DNA of 64,000 bases from Bacteroidia bacterium (GTDB taxonomy: Bacteria; Bacteroidota; Bacteroidia; Flavobacteriales; Flavobacteriaceae). Below the pieces are notes generated by a model. The model had not been told where the DNA came from. It worked only from the letters and a program-made list of their open reading frames with translations, and did no database searches. The stretch is from positions 62,001 to 126,000 of the forward strand of contig JAUIJA010000004.1 of assembly GCA_030431055.1 (NCBI GenBank), in the 5' to 3' direction. This document shows, piece after piece, positions 28,629 through 37,262 of the stretch (position 1 is the stretch's first letter; each line of letters begins with the position of its first letter). Both the position numbers and the translations under genes were made by a program.

Positions 28629-28757
28629 ATGCTTCAAAATCCAATTTTTTATTTAATTGCAATAGCTGTATTTATCTATTATAGAAATAAATATGCTAAA
28701 AAAGCAAAAAAGGAGATTGATGTTTTTAAATCAAAAAATAAAAAAGCAGATTCTTAA
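28629..28757 (+). CDS. Small single-helix membrane protein, unknown function
   Basis: A 42-residue open frame, MLQNPIFYLIAIAVFIYYRN then a lysine-rich tail KYAKKAKKEIDVFKSKNKKA. It has one transmembrane helix with a basic cytoplasmic end. It starts 2 bases after the glmM stop and its own stop is inside the hairpin of the terminator, so it belongs to the glmM transcript. No family recognised. Confidence 0.5.
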   Translation: MLQNPIFYLIAIAVFIYYRNKYAKKAKKEIDVFKSKNKKADS

Positions 28758-28771
28758 GAATCTGCTTTTTT
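28741..28771. terminator. Bidirectional intrinsic terminator
   Basis: AAAAAGCAGATTC (28741-28753), TTAA loop, GAATCTGCTTTTT (28758-28770): a perfect 13-bp stem between the convergent glmM unit and selO. It contains the stop codon of the small membrane protein. Confidence 0.85.
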
Positions 28772-30335
28772 ATGAACTACAACTCAACATTGAACAACCA
28801 ATTTTTGTTCGTGCCCAATCGGGTCTTTTAACAAACCATTTTTGGTATTGTGGTTGTTCATCATAAGGTTTTTTGAGCATTTCAAATAATTCATCCAAAA
28901 TAGAATAATCGCCTTCATCTGCAGCTTCAATGGCTAATTGCGCCATGTAGTTACGCAAAACATATTTTGGGTTAACCAAATTCATTTGAGTGGCACGTTT
29001 TTCATCTAAAAGTTTTTCTTCTTGTAATCTTTCCAAATAAATAGTAAACCAATATAACCAACTTTCTTTAACTGAATCTTTCACAGTTTCTGGAATATAA
29101 AATGCAAAGTTGATTTTTTCTAAAGCTTGCTCTGCGGTATCATTTTTTGAAATTGTAGCCAATAAACGATAAAAAATCGTCATGTCAGTTTCGGTTTCAC
29201 GAAGGGTAACTAATAATTGATTAACAATCGATTCATCTGAAGTTTTAGGTTGTTGAATACCAATTTTAGTGCACATCATCTTGGTAAAATCCGATTGAAA
29301 AGAATTAGAATACGCTTCTAAAATGGCTTCCAAAGGTTTTACTTCTTCAATCAACGGATACAATGCATTTGCTAATTGGAGTAAATTCCAAAGCGCAATA
29401 TTAGGTTGGTTACCAAAACGATAGCGTTTTCCTTCCGCATCGGTTGTATTTGGTGTCCAATTTGGATTGAAATCGTCCATCCAACCATACGGACCGTAAT
29501 CGATTGTTATTCCGTGAATTGACATATTATCGGTATTCATTACGCCATGAACAAAACCAACACGTTGCCAATGTAAAATGAGTTCTTTTGTAGTTGAAGT
29601 AACTTCTTGAAAGAAATCTAGATATTTTTGCTTTCCTTCTGATTGGATGTTTGGGAAATAATTTTTAATGGTAAAATCAGCGAGTTTTTTTAAGTTTTCG
29701 ACATCATTTTGAGCCGAAAACAATTCGAAACTACCAAAACGAATAAAACTTGGTGCCACTCTACAAACGATGGCTCCTTTTTCATAATCAGGATGTCCGT
29801 CATACATGATGTCGCGCAACACTTGATCGCCAGTTTCTAATAAAGCAAGTGAACGAGTAGTGGGAACGCCCAAATGAAACATCGCTTCGCTACACAAATG
29901 TTCGCGAATTGATGAACGTAAAACTGCTAAACCATCGCCACGACGCGAATAAGGTGTTTTTCCAGCGCCTTTTAGTTGTAAAGTAAAAAACTTATTTTGA
30001 TGCTCAACTTCAAAAAGATTTATCGCTCTTCCGTCACCTAATTGCCCAGCCCAATTACCAAATTGATGTCCGGCATAATTCATGGCAAAAGGTTGGGTGT
30101 TTTCTACTACTTTTCGACCTGAAAAAACTTCTAAGAATTCAGTTGAAGTTAAATCTTCATTGGATAAACCAACCAATTTAGCTACATCTTTTGAAGTATG
30201 TATAACTTTTGGTTTACTGGGAACTTTAGGTGTAACAAAAGAAAAACAGGCACCAGGTACCTGTCTCACTTCATTTTTTGTATTAGGATCAGAAGGAAGT
30301 TCTGAGATAAATCTATTTTGAATGTTTAGGTTCAT
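28770..30335 (-). CDS. selO: Protein adenylyltransferase SelO (YdiU)
   Basis: A 521-residue pseudokinase-fold enzyme that transfers AMP from ATP to Ser/Thr/Tyr of target proteins. Motifs present: NYAGHQFGNWAGQLGDGRAI, QLKGAGKTPYSRRGDGLAVL, SIREHLCSEAMFHLGVPTTR, HGVMNTDNMSIHGITIDYGP and the C-terminal GCSMLSCSS. In some homologues the penultimate cysteine position is selenocysteine; here a plain Cys is encoded. I use ATG 30335; the frame extends one codon to a TTG. Upstream is an AT-rich gap with a repeat before tpiA. Confidence 0.9.
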   Translation of the reverse strand: MNLNIQNRFISELPSDPNTKNEVRQVPGACFSFVTPKVPSKPKVIHTSKDVAKLVGLSNEDLTSTEFLEVFSGRKVVENTQPFAMNYAGHQFGNWAGQLGDGRAINLFEVEHQNKFFTLQLKGAGKTPYSRRGDGLAVLRSSIREHLCSEAMFHLGVPTTRSLALLETGDQVLRDIMYDGHPDYEKGAIVCRVAPSFIRFGSFELFSAQNDVENLKKLADFTIKNYFPNIQSEGKQKYLDFFQEVTSTTKELILHWQRVGFVHGVMNTDNMSIHGITIDYGPYGWMDDFNPNWTPNTTDAEGKRYRFGNQPNIALWNLLQLANALYPLIEEVKPLEAILEAYSNSFQSDFTKMMCTKIGIQQPKTSDESIVNQLLVTLRETETDMTIFYRLLATISKNDTAEQALEKINFAFYIPETVKDSVKESWLYWFTIYLERLQEEKLLDEKRATQMNLVNPKYVLRNYMAQLAIEAADEGDYSILDELFEMLKKPYDEQPQYQKWFVKRPDWARTKIGCSMLSCSS

Positions 30336-30418
30336 CAATTTGATTTAATGATTAAAAAGATTTCAAGATTTTTAAATTATTAAATTTTTCAATTATTAAA
30401 TTTTTTAATCTTTAAATT

Positions 30419-30500
30419 GTGTCAATTCGAGTGTTTTTGTTTCGGTTCTCGATACTTTTCTTACAGAAAAACTCGAACTGACGAAACAAAAATGTATCGA
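30419..30500. repeat. TGTCA/TGACG palindromic repeat region
   Basis: TGTCAATTCGAGTGTTTTTG at 30419 is matched by CTCGAACTGACG ending about 30483. The arms TTTTTGTTTCG and TTCTCGATAC reappear inverted as CGAAACAAAAA and GTATCGAGAA, so the element folds into a complex stem. It is a degenerate relative of the repeat at 49568. Confidence 0.5.
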
Positions 30501-30503
30501 GAA

Positions 30504-31253
30504 TTAAAACGCATTAACAATCGCTAAGAAATCATCAGCCTTTAGCGCAGCACCACCAATTAATCCACCATCAACATCTGTTTTTGAGAAAATTTCTTTT
30601 GCATTGTTTGGTTTTACACTTCCACCATATAGAATGGTAACAACATCAGCAATTTCATGTCCGTAAACTTTAGCAATTAAATCACGAATAAATGTGTGCA
30701 TTTCTTGTGCTTGTTCAGGAGAAGCAGTTTCTCCAGTTCCAATTGCCCAAACTGGCTCGTAAGCCAAAACAATGTTTTTCCAATCACTTTTTTCTAAATG
30801 GAATAAACCATCTCTCAATTGGTATTCCACAACATTGAAATGATTATCTTTTTGTCGGTCTTTTAATTCTTCTCCAAAACAGAAAATAACACGCATTTCA
30901 TGTTTTAGTGCCGTGTCAATTTTATTGGCTAATAAAGAATCGGTTTCATGGAAATATGCTCTACGCTCACTATGACCTAAAATAACGGTATTTACACCAA
31001 TATCAGTTAACATATTTGCGGCAATTTCTCCCGTAAAAGCACCACCTTCCGCTTGGTGCATATTTTGAGCTGAAACAGTGATGTTTTTACCATTTACGGT
31101 ATCTACAGCAGTTTTTAAGTTTACAAATGTTGGAGCAACAACAACTTCACAGTTTGGTGTTCCATTTTTTGCAATTATATCTTGTAATAAGGCAACAGTT
31201 TCGGAGTTTGTCTTGTGCATTTTCCAGTTACCAGCAACTATATTTTTTCTCAT
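30504..31253 (-). CDS. tpiA: Triosephosphate isomerase
   Basis: A 249-residue TIM-barrel glycolytic enzyme interconverting dihydroxyacetone phosphate and glyceraldehyde-3-phosphate. It has NIVAGNWKMHKTN (catalytic Lys), VILGHSERRAYF (catalytic His), LAYEPVWAIGTGETASPEQA (catalytic Glu) and LYGGSVKPNNAKE. The length is standard. It is last in a run of minus-strand genes starting at 33985 (DUF1599, DoxX-like, TlpA-like, hypothetical), a neighbourhood common in Bacteroidota. Confidence 0.95.
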   Translation of the reverse strand: MRKNIVAGNWKMHKTNSETVALLQDIIAKNGTPNCEVVVAPTFVNLKTAVDTVNGKNITVSAQNMHQAEGGAFTGEIAANMLTDIGVNTVILGHSERRAYFHETDSLLANKIDTALKHEMRVIFCFGEELKDRQKDNHFNVVEYQLRDGLFHLEKSDWKNIVLAYEPVWAIGTGETASPEQAQEMHTFIRDLIAKVYGHEIADVVTILYGGSVKPNNAKEIFSKTDVDGGLIGGAALKADDFLAIVNAF

Positions 31254-31273
31254 AGATGTTTTTGTAAGAATGT

Positions 31274-31732
31274 TTATTTTTTTATTCTGAAATTACTTAA
31301 TCGTATTTTATTAATTTTCCAAAGCCAAGTTTCTTGAGATTTTGAATTTGCTTGAATTCCTAAATTTGGAACGCTTTTAAATTCTAAATTTTCTGAATTT
31401 TGAATTTCAGTATCAAATTTAATATAATAACCAGTCCAATTTTTCATTAGAAGAATAGTGCTATTCTTACTTCCTTCTGCAAAATAAAATTCAATAGTTT
31501 CTTTATTGGCTTTTTTAGGAAATACTTTATTATTATTAAATTTATCTATGACTTTAGTAAATGCTTCCTTTTTAACTTCGGTAAAAACATAATTTTGAGA
31601 ATCTTTTTGAACAACTTTTAAAACAATTTTATGTTTATATTCAATATAGAAAATATTACTATCATCAGATTTAAATGAAAGTAAAATTAAACAAATGATT
31701 AAAAGGTAAAATTTTGTTAGAGTTCTCTTCAT
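31274..31732 (-). CDS. Exported protein, unknown function
   Basis: A 152-residue protein with an N-terminal signal or anchor (FYLLIICLILLSF) and no motif that I recognise. The mature part is lysine-rich with alternating strands and ends in a basic stretch (INKIRLSNFRIKK). It starts with the TAATG overlap to the stop of the TlpA-like gene, and tpiA follows after 20 bases, so it sits inside that operon. It is not part of the common version of this neighbourhood that I remember, and may be a local insertion. Confidence 0.6.
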   Translation of the reverse strand: MKRTLTKFYLLIICLILLSFKSDDSNIFYIEYKHKIVLKVVQKDSQNYVFTEVKKEAFTKVIDKFNNNKVFPKKANKETIEFYFAEGSKNSTILLMKNWTGYYIKFDTEIQNSENLEFKSVPNLGIQANSKSQETWLWKINKIRLSNFRIKK

Positions 31733-32232
31733 TAATTTTTTAATTGTGCTAAAGTATCTTTTATTAAATCATCATCAGCTTCAATAACTTTGTATAAAGC
31801 AATGTTTCCGTCTTTATCAACAATCATGTATCTTGGAATCCAATCTAAATCAATAGATTTTCCGAAAACTCCTTTCATTCCGTCAGAAGTTAGATAATGT
31901 TCGCCAACAACATTGTATTTTTCGATTCCTTTAACCCAAGCTTCGTAATTTTTATCCATAGAGATGAATAAGTATACCAATTCTGGATGTTTTTCTTGAA
32001 GTGCTTTTACTTTTGGCATTCCACCAACACAATCTGAACACCAAGAAGCCCAAACATCAATAAATACAGTTTTACCTTTATATTGATCGATTATTTCTTG
32101 AAATGTTATTGGTTGATTTTCTTTAGAAACCATAACATTTTCTAAAGCTTCTTTTGAAAATTCCTTTTTTGGCTGAGCTTCGCAAGAAATCAATAATAAA
32201 GCTGAGGCAAATAATATAATAAATTGTTTCAT
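31732..32232 (-). CDS. TlpA-like thioredoxin-fold lipoprotein
   Basis: A 166-residue periplasmic-side thiol-disulfide protein. A lipoprotein signal (FASALLLISCEAQ) is followed by the thioredoxin core KTVFIDVWASWCSDCVGGMP with the active-site CSDC, then ISMDKNYEAW and a cis-Pro-containing IPRYMIVDKDG. It probably reduces disulfides or handles periplasmic thiols. It is translationally coupled to the following hypothetical gene and lies behind the DoxX-like gene, whose C-terminal domain has a similar fold. Confidence 0.85.
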   Translation of the reverse strand: MKQFIILFASALLLISCEAQPKKEFSKEALENVMVSKENQPITFQEIIDQYKGKTVFIDVWASWCSDCVGGMPKVKALQEKHPELVYLFISMDKNYEAWVKGIEKYNVVGEHYLTSDGMKGVFGKSIDLDWIPRYMIVDKDGNIALYKVIEADDDLIKDTLAQLKN

Positions 32233-32259
32233 TTTTTGTTTTTATTAAAGTCTGAATAA

Positions 32260-33369
32260 TTACTTTAACGCTACTTTATCAATATCGTTAAAATGTTCCT
32301 TTTGGATAATTGTACCTTTTTCTAAAACAACAATACTCGGATTTGCTCTTTCAATAGTTTTAAGTGTAGTAGCGTCGCAGAAATAATAATCGAAAGTTAA
32401 TCCGTATTGTTTTTTATACTTCTGAATTACTTCTTCACCTGATGATGTCATTCCGATTACATGATAACCTTTTGCCGAAGCTGTTTTGTGAAATTCTTCT
32501 AATTTTTCCATTCCTTTTTCTTTTGATTTATTCAAATCGTAAGAAATTAAAAGAATAACTTTTGGTTCGTTTAAAATTTCTTCGGTATAATCATTTCCAT
32601 CTTTTTCCATTGAGAAATCGTGAATAGGTGGAACGTAACCTTCTTTTATTAATTTATCTTTTCTATCTACAAATTCTGCATCTTGAGGATAATCTCCCGA
32701 CATAATTTGGGCTTCTGTAAATTCGGTGTCAACACCATTTACATTGTAAATAAAAACCATTTCATATTCACTTTTTGGTGCACCTTCAGGAATTTCCATC
32801 CCTTTTTGGATATTGGTTCCAACTTTATACGCTCTGAAATCTTTAATAGGTAAATGTTGTAAAACATAATACGCCATAAATAAACACAGAGAATAGGTTG
32901 CAAAAACAGCAAAATTCATAGAAACTTGTGCTAATAGTGGTTTAATATATTTTTGATTGACAACTAAAATTAGGATGAAAAAGAGTAAAATAACATCTTT
33001 AGTAAATGATTCCCAAGGAGTAAGTTTTAAAGCATCTCCGAAACAACCACAATCGGTAACCTTATTAAAATAAGCCGAATAAAAGGTTAAAAACGTAAAG
33101 AAAACAATCATTGCAAGTAAACTCCAAATGGTAAACTTAGGTTTGAAACCTAATAATAACATTACGCCTAAAACAACTTCAAAAATAACTACAAAACAAG
33201 CAATTAATAATGCATACGGAATTAAAAACTCCATATTTAAAACGTTTGCATTAAAGTATTCTTCAAGTTTATAGGAAAATCCTACAGGGTCATTCAGTTT
33301 AATTAAACCTGAAATAATAAATAATATTCCAACAAGAAATCTTGAAATTTGAGTAATGATATTTCGCAT
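32260..33369 (-). CDS. DoxX/MauE-type membrane protein with thioredoxin-like C-domain (BT_3928 family)
   Basis: A 369-residue protein. The N-terminal part (about residues 1-190) has membrane helices with FLVGILFIISGLIKLNDPVG and a conserved VTDCGCFGDALKLTPWESF segment. The CGCFG motif is typical of MauE/DoxX relatives that handle disulfide or quinone redox chemistry. The C-terminal half (about 235-369) looks like a soluble thioredoxin-like domain without the CxxC pair. This is the family named after B. theta BT_3928. It is followed by the TlpA-like gene, suggesting a shared redox function at the membrane. Confidence 0.8.
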   Translation of the reverse strand: MRNIITQISRFLVGILFIISGLIKLNDPVGFSYKLEEYFNANVLNMEFLIPYALLIACFVVIFEVVLGVMLLLGFKPKFTIWSLLAMIVFFTFLTFYSAYFNKVTDCGCFGDALKLTPWESFTKDVILLFFILILVVNQKYIKPLLAQVSMNFAVFATYSLCLFMAYYVLQHLPIKDFRAYKVGTNIQKGMEIPEGAPKSEYEMVFIYNVNGVDTEFTEAQIMSGDYPQDAEFVDRKDKLIKEGYVPPIHDFSMEKDGNDYTEEILNEPKVILLISYDLNKSKEKGMEKLEEFHKTASAKGYHVIGMTSSGEEVIQKYKKQYGLTFDYYFCDATTLKTIERANPSIVVLEKGTIIQKEHFNDIDKVALK

Positions 33370-33445
33370 TTTTTAATTTTTTCTAAAATTACTGCTTTAG
33401 TTCAAATTAAGTTGTCAATGAAATGTTAAGCAGTTGTTAATCGTT

Positions 33446-33985
33446 TTAAGCTTTTCCAAGGTGAATCATTGCAAAAACAGAATAGTTTATCATATCTTGA
33501 TAATTAGCATCAATTCCTTCAGAAACTAAAGTTTTTCCTTGATTATCTTCAATTTGCTTAACGCGTAATAATTTTTGAAGAATCAAATCGGTTAAACTGC
33601 TCACGCGCATATCACGCCATGCTTCGCCATAATCATGGTTTTTATCTTCCATTAATTTTTTGGTCAAACCAATTTTTTCATCATACAATTTTACCGCTTC
33701 ATCATAACCCAAATCAGGTTGTTGAGCAATTCCCTTTTCAATTTGAATTAACGCCATAATACAATAATTGATAATTCCGATAAATTCTGATACTTCATCT
33801 TCATCAACTTTGCGAACATCATTTTCTTGTAAGCTGCGAATGCGTTGTGCTTTAATAAAAATTTGATCGGTTAAAGAAGGCAAACGTAAGATTCTCCAAG
33901 CTGTTCCGTAATCTTTTGTTTTTTTTGTAAACAAATCACGACAGATTGAAATTATTGCATCATATTGTTGAGAAGTATTCTTCAT
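33446..33985 (-). CDS. DUF1599 family protein
   Basis: A 179-residue soluble protein built of two similar halves. Residues about 16-55 read LFTKKTKDYGTAWRILRLPS and residues about 110-150 read LMEDKNHDYGEAWRDMRVSS, each followed by an LTDxIxxKxxRxxxL helix. This duplicated K-DYG-AWR pattern defines DUF1599. The function is unknown; the charged helices resemble MazG-like nucleotide pyrophosphohydrolases only loosely. It is divergent from folP with 91 bases between and leads the redox/tpiA gene run. Confidence 0.85.
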   Translation of the reverse strand: MKNTSQQYDAIISICRDLFTKKTKDYGTAWRILRLPSLTDQIFIKAQRIRSLQENDVRKVDEDEVSEFIGIINYCIMALIQIEKGIAQQPDLGYDEAVKLYDEKIGLTKKLMEDKNHDYGEAWRDMRVSSLTDLILQKLLRVKQIEDNQGKTLVSEGIDANYQDMINYSVFAMIHLGKA

Positions 33986-34076
33986 TTATTCGGTATATTT
34001 GTATGAAATTTTTTCAAAAATAGCGATATTTTTTCTGAAAGAAGAATGAAGATTAACGATTTTTGATTTTTGAAGT

Positions 34077-34907
34077 ATGACAATAAATTGTAAAGGAAAT
34101 TTAATTGATTTATCAACTCCCAAAATAATGGGAATTTTAAATTGTACGCCTGATTCTTTCTATGACGGAGGAAAATATAAAAACGAGACGGAAATTTTAT
34201 TACAAGTTGAAAAAATGATGAACGAAGGCGCAACTTTTATTGATATTGGTGCGTATTCAAGCCGTCCTGGAGCCGATTTTGTTACAGAAGAAGAAGAGTT
34301 GCAACGATTATTGCCAATTATTGATTTAGTTCTACAACATTTTCCTGAAACTTTACTTTCTGTAGATACTTTTAGAAGTAAAGTAGCTCAAAAAGCTATT
34401 GGAAATGGTGCTGCAATTGTAAATGACATTTCTGCAGGAATGTTAGATGAGAATATGCTCGAAACTGTAGCCAAATTACAAGTTCCGTATATTATGATGC
34501 ACATGAAGGGAAATCCGCAAACAATGCAATCATTGACAGATTATACAGATATTGTTAAGGAAATGACCTTTTATTTTTCGGAACGCATTAATAAAGCGAG
34601 AAGTTTTGGTTTAAACGATATTATTATCGACCCAGGATTTGGTTTTGCTAAAACATTAGAGCAGAATTATGAAGTTTTACAGAAGTTGGATTATTTTAAT
34701 ATTTTAGAATTACCAATATTAGTTGGAGTTTCTCGTAAATCGATGATTTATAAATTGCTTGAAAATTCGCCACAAGAAGCTTTAAACGGAACTTCAGTTC
34801 TCAATACGATTGCTTTACAAAAAGGAGCAAAAATTCTTCGTGTTCACGATGTAAAGGAAGCTGTGGAAAGCGTTAGATTAGTTGAAAAGTTAAAAGTCAA
34901 AAGTTAA
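34077..34907 (+). CDS. folP: Dihydropteroate synthase
   Basis: A 276-residue TIM-barrel enzyme joining p-aminobenzoate to dihydropterin pyrophosphate in folate synthesis; it is the target of sulfonamides. Present are IMGILNCTPDSFYDGGKY (pterin phosphate loop), TFIDIGAYSSRPGADFV, SVDTFRSKVAQKA, IVNDISAGMLD, DPGFGFAKTLEQNY and the C-terminal VSRKSMIYKLL plus LRVHDVKEAVE. All expected motifs are intact. It is divergent from DUF1599 and followed 11 bases later by a lipoprotein gene. Confidence 0.93.
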   Translation: MTINCKGNLIDLSTPKIMGILNCTPDSFYDGGKYKNETEILLQVEKMMNEGATFIDIGAYSSRPGADFVTEEEELQRLLPIIDLVLQHFPETLLSVDTFRSKVAQKAIGNGAAIVNDISAGMLDENMLETVAKLQVPYIMMHMKGNPQTMQSLTDYTDIVKEMTFYFSERINKARSFGLNDIIIDPGFGFAKTLEQNYEVLQKLDYFNILELPILVGVSRKSMIYKLLENSPQEALNGTSVLNTIALQKGAKILRVHDVKEAVESVRLVEKLKVKS

Positions 34908-34918
34908 AAAGTCAGAAA

Positions 34919-35638
34919 ATGAAATTAAAATTTATCAGTTTACTTATTTTAATCAGTTTAATTTCTTGTAAAGAGGAAAATGTGCAGTTACCAAAAAGTA
35001 ATGTTTCGGTAATGACAGAAATTTACGATCATTCGCCTATTTATATGTTTTATCGTGAAAGTGAAAATGATACTTTGGCAGAAATTAACACCAAGAATAA
35101 AATAGGAACTACAAATTGGATTTTCAATGTTGACAAACGTTTGCCTCTACATGCTATAATTCCAGAAATTTCAAAACTTCAGCATAAAAAGAAAAACGGA
35201 ATGCACAAAAAAGAAGGAACAATAAATGTGTTTTCGTATGCTGATAGTTTGCATAAAAATTTGGCTTTTTTACCATTTACGGATGTGAAATATTTTTACG
35301 ATAAAGATTTTTCTAAGTTTTACATTAAAGATCACGCCGAGCTATATATGGCGTATAATAATCTTACTGTAAATTTTAAGAAAAGCGAAGAGGTTACTGT
35401 TGACGGACATAAAATTGAAAGAGAAGAATTAGCCGATTACTTAAAAGAATTCTCAGAATTTATGAGTGATGGAAGAAAAACAATCCTACATTTGAATTTT
35501 GATAAATATTTAACGTACAACGATTATATTCAAAATAAGTTACTGTTGTGGCAAATAACTTCTGAAGTTATTCAATTATCGTCTTATGAGTTTATTTATG
35601 ACGAAACCAAATTGCCAGATTGTGGATGTGAATTGTAA
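34919..35638 (+). CDS. Putative lipoprotein, unknown function
   Basis: A 239-residue protein with a clear lipobox (ISLLILISLISCKEE, Cys about 17). The mature part has charged helices and strands and ends LPDCGCEL. No family that I can name; the TVDGHKIEREELADYLKEF segment loosely recalls ExbD-like periplasmic domains. It is 11 bases behind folP and probably on the same transcript. Confidence 0.6.
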   Translation: MKLKFISLLILISLISCKEENVQLPKSNVSVMTEIYDHSPIYMFYRESENDTLAEINTKNKIGTTNWIFNVDKRLPLHAIIPEISKLQHKKKNGMHKKEGTINVFSYADSLHKNLAFLPFTDVKYFYDKDFSKFYIKDHAELYMAYNNLTVNFKKSEEVTVDGHKIEREELADYLKEFSEFMSDGRKTILHLNFDKYLTYNDYIQNKLLLWQITSEVIQLSSYEFIYDETKLPDCGCEL

Positions 35639-35658
35639 ATTTGATAAATTTATTTAAA

Positions 35659-36069
35659 ATGGAAAGTCCTTGGGATTTTAATGAAACGAAAGTTTCGCCC
35701 AATAAGTTATATGCTTTAACATTTCAATTAATTTCAGAAATTGCTATGGGTGGACCATTATTGGGTAATTATGTTTTAGAAATAGATGATAAAAAATATA
35801 CATTACCTGGTTCATATGGTGGTCCAGTAATTTGGAATAACTTTTCTTCTAAAGTTGCAATACCAAAATGGACAGATAATAGGCTTCAGAAAATTACAAT
35901 CATAGACATTAAAAAGAAGAAGCTTTTAACTTCAAAAAGAACTTTTAAAGTTTTAGAATTAAAAAAATTTGAAGGTAATATAATTAAAGGAATTGATAGT
36001 CCAATTTATAAAGCCATTGAATTTGAATTTAATTTAGTAGAAGAGAATTTTGAAGAAAAACATATATAA
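35659..36069 (+). CDS. Hypothetical cytosolic protein
   Basis: A 136-residue protein without signal or membrane segments. It starts MESPWDFNETKVSPNKLYAL and has a glycine- and aromatic-rich core MGGPLLGNYVLEIDDKKYTL, LPGSYGGPVIWNNFSSKVAI. I do not recognise a domain. I chose ATG 35659; the frame reaches a TTG at 35641. Its stop lies in the left arm of the following terminator. Confidence 0.6.
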   Translation: MESPWDFNETKVSPNKLYALTFQLISEIAMGGPLLGNYVLEIDDKKYTLPGSYGGPVIWNNFSSKVAIPKWTDNRLQKITIIDIKKKKLLTSKRTFKVLELKKFEGNIIKGIDSPIYKAIEFEFNLVEENFEEKHI

Positions 36070-36099
36070 AAAATCCCGCATTTGCGGGATTTTTTATAT
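36064..36099. terminator. Bidirectional intrinsic terminator
   Basis: ATCCCGCA (36073-36080) and TGCGGGAT (36083-36090) with long A and T runs, between the convergent genes at 35659 and 36115. Confidence 0.85.
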
Positions 36100-36114
36100 G
36101 CTGTGAAAAAACTA

Positions 36115-36618
36115 TTAGTTGAATTCTGATGTAGAATCGTCCATTTTAGTAGTTTCTGAAGTTTTTGTCTTCTTAGGTAATTTTTTAGAAAATAACTTTT
36201 CAATTTGTTCTAAGCTAAATTCTTTAGAAACACCTGTGTTTTCGTATGATTTATTACTTGTTAAAAACTGAACATAAGTTCTGTCTAAACTTTTTCTTGA
36301 ATAGTGTAACCAAACATATTCATTAGGTAATTCTAATTTAATATCTAATAAAGGATCAGCTGAAAAACCATCAACAATAATTTGTCTTAGATATTTGTAA
36401 TCATTATCTAAATCTCTAAAAGAAAATGATTTTACTGAATTATCTTCGGCTTCAGTGTTTTTGTAATAGAAAGTTAAATTGTCACCTTTGTTTTCAATAT
36501 AAATATCGTTTTGACCAATGTAACCTAATTTAATAACTGGAACTCTTTCGGCAACTTTAATTTGTGAGAACCCTAAACCAGAAACAACTAACGCTAAAGC
36601 TAATATAATTTTTTTCAT
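36115..36618 (-). CDS. Secreted protein, unknown function
   Basis: A 167-residue protein with a signal peptide (IILALALVVSGLGFSQ). The mature part is strand-rich (VPVIKLGYIGQNDIYIENKG) with a lysine/threonine-rich C-terminus (FSKKLPKKTKTSETTK). It resembles small periplasmic proteins of unknown role in flavobacteria. It is monocistronic between a terminator and the rlmH gene's upstream neighbour; the regions around it give no hint of function. Confidence 0.6.
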   Translation of the reverse strand: MKKIILALALVVSGLGFSQIKVAERVPVIKLGYIGQNDIYIENKGDNLTFYYKNTEAEDNSVKSFSFRDLDNDYKYLRQIIVDGFSADPLLDIKLELPNEYVWLHYSRKSLDRTYVQFLTSNKSYENTGVSKEFSLEQIEKLFSKKLPKKTKTSETTKMDDSTSEFN

Positions 36619-36707
36619 AATAAATAGTTTGGTTAAGTAATACGGTGGCTAATATATTATATATATTATAATATTCAAAAGGATATTGATAAATTAATGA
36701 AAACTTA

Positions 36708-37181
36708 TTAATGATGATGGTAAGGTTCGTTCCTTAAAATGGTAAATCCGCGGTAGATTTGTTCAATTACAAATAAGCGAACCATTTGATGTGAAAATGT
36801 CATTTGCGACAGTGAAACTTTGCCTTGAGAAGCTTTGTAAACTTTTTCGCTAAACCCATACGGACCGCCAATTACAAAGACTAAAGTTTTAATTCCGGCA
36901 TTCATTTTCTTTTGTAAAAATTCAGAAAAACCTACACTTGAAAATTCCTTTCCGTTTTCATCAAGAAGAATTAATTGGTCTGTTGGTGTAAGTTTTGAAA
37001 GAATTAGTTCGCCTTCTTTTTCTTTTTGTTGGGCTTCGCTTAAATTCTTTACGTTTTTAATATCGGGAATAATCTCTAAATCAAACTTTACATAGAATCC
37101 CAAACGCTTTGTATACTCATCAATCAACGATTGTAAGTTTTTATTATCGGTTTTTCCTATGGTTAATAGTTTGATGTTCAT
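36708..37181 (-). CDS. rlmH: 23S rRNA (pseudouridine-1915-N3)-methyltransferase
   Basis: A 157-residue SPOUT-family methyltransferase that modifies helix 69 of 23S rRNA on the assembled ribosome using S-adenosylmethionine. Motifs: LLTIGKTDNKNLQSLIDEYT, LILLDENGKEFSS, FVIGGPYGFSEKVY (SAM-binding knot) and SQMTFSHQMVRLFVIEQIYR followed by the C-terminal NEPYHHH. I start at MNIKLL (37181) since the 8 residues upstream are not conserved. The length matches E. coli RlmH (155). Confidence 0.93.
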   Translation of the reverse strand: MNIKLLTIGKTDNKNLQSLIDEYTKRLGFYVKFDLEIIPDIKNVKNLSEAQQKEKEGELILSKLTPTDQLILLDENGKEFSSVGFSEFLQKKMNAGIKTLVFVIGGPYGFSEKVYKASQGKVSLSQMTFSHQMVRLFVIEQIYRGFTILRNEPYHHH

Positions 37182-37262
37182 TTTGTTAATGTGTAAATTA
37201 GACAATATGTCAATGAGTCAATGAAATTTAATCGGCACGTTGGTTCATTGAGAATTGGCTTA

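Noticed and set aside
31274..31732. Anti-toxin or immunity protein
   Set aside because: Short exported protein without toxin partner or motif; only its operon position is informative.
34000..34233. Minus-strand frame over the start of folP
   Set aside because: It overlaps the conserved FolP N-terminus and has low-complexity hydrophobic and lysine content without a family pattern.
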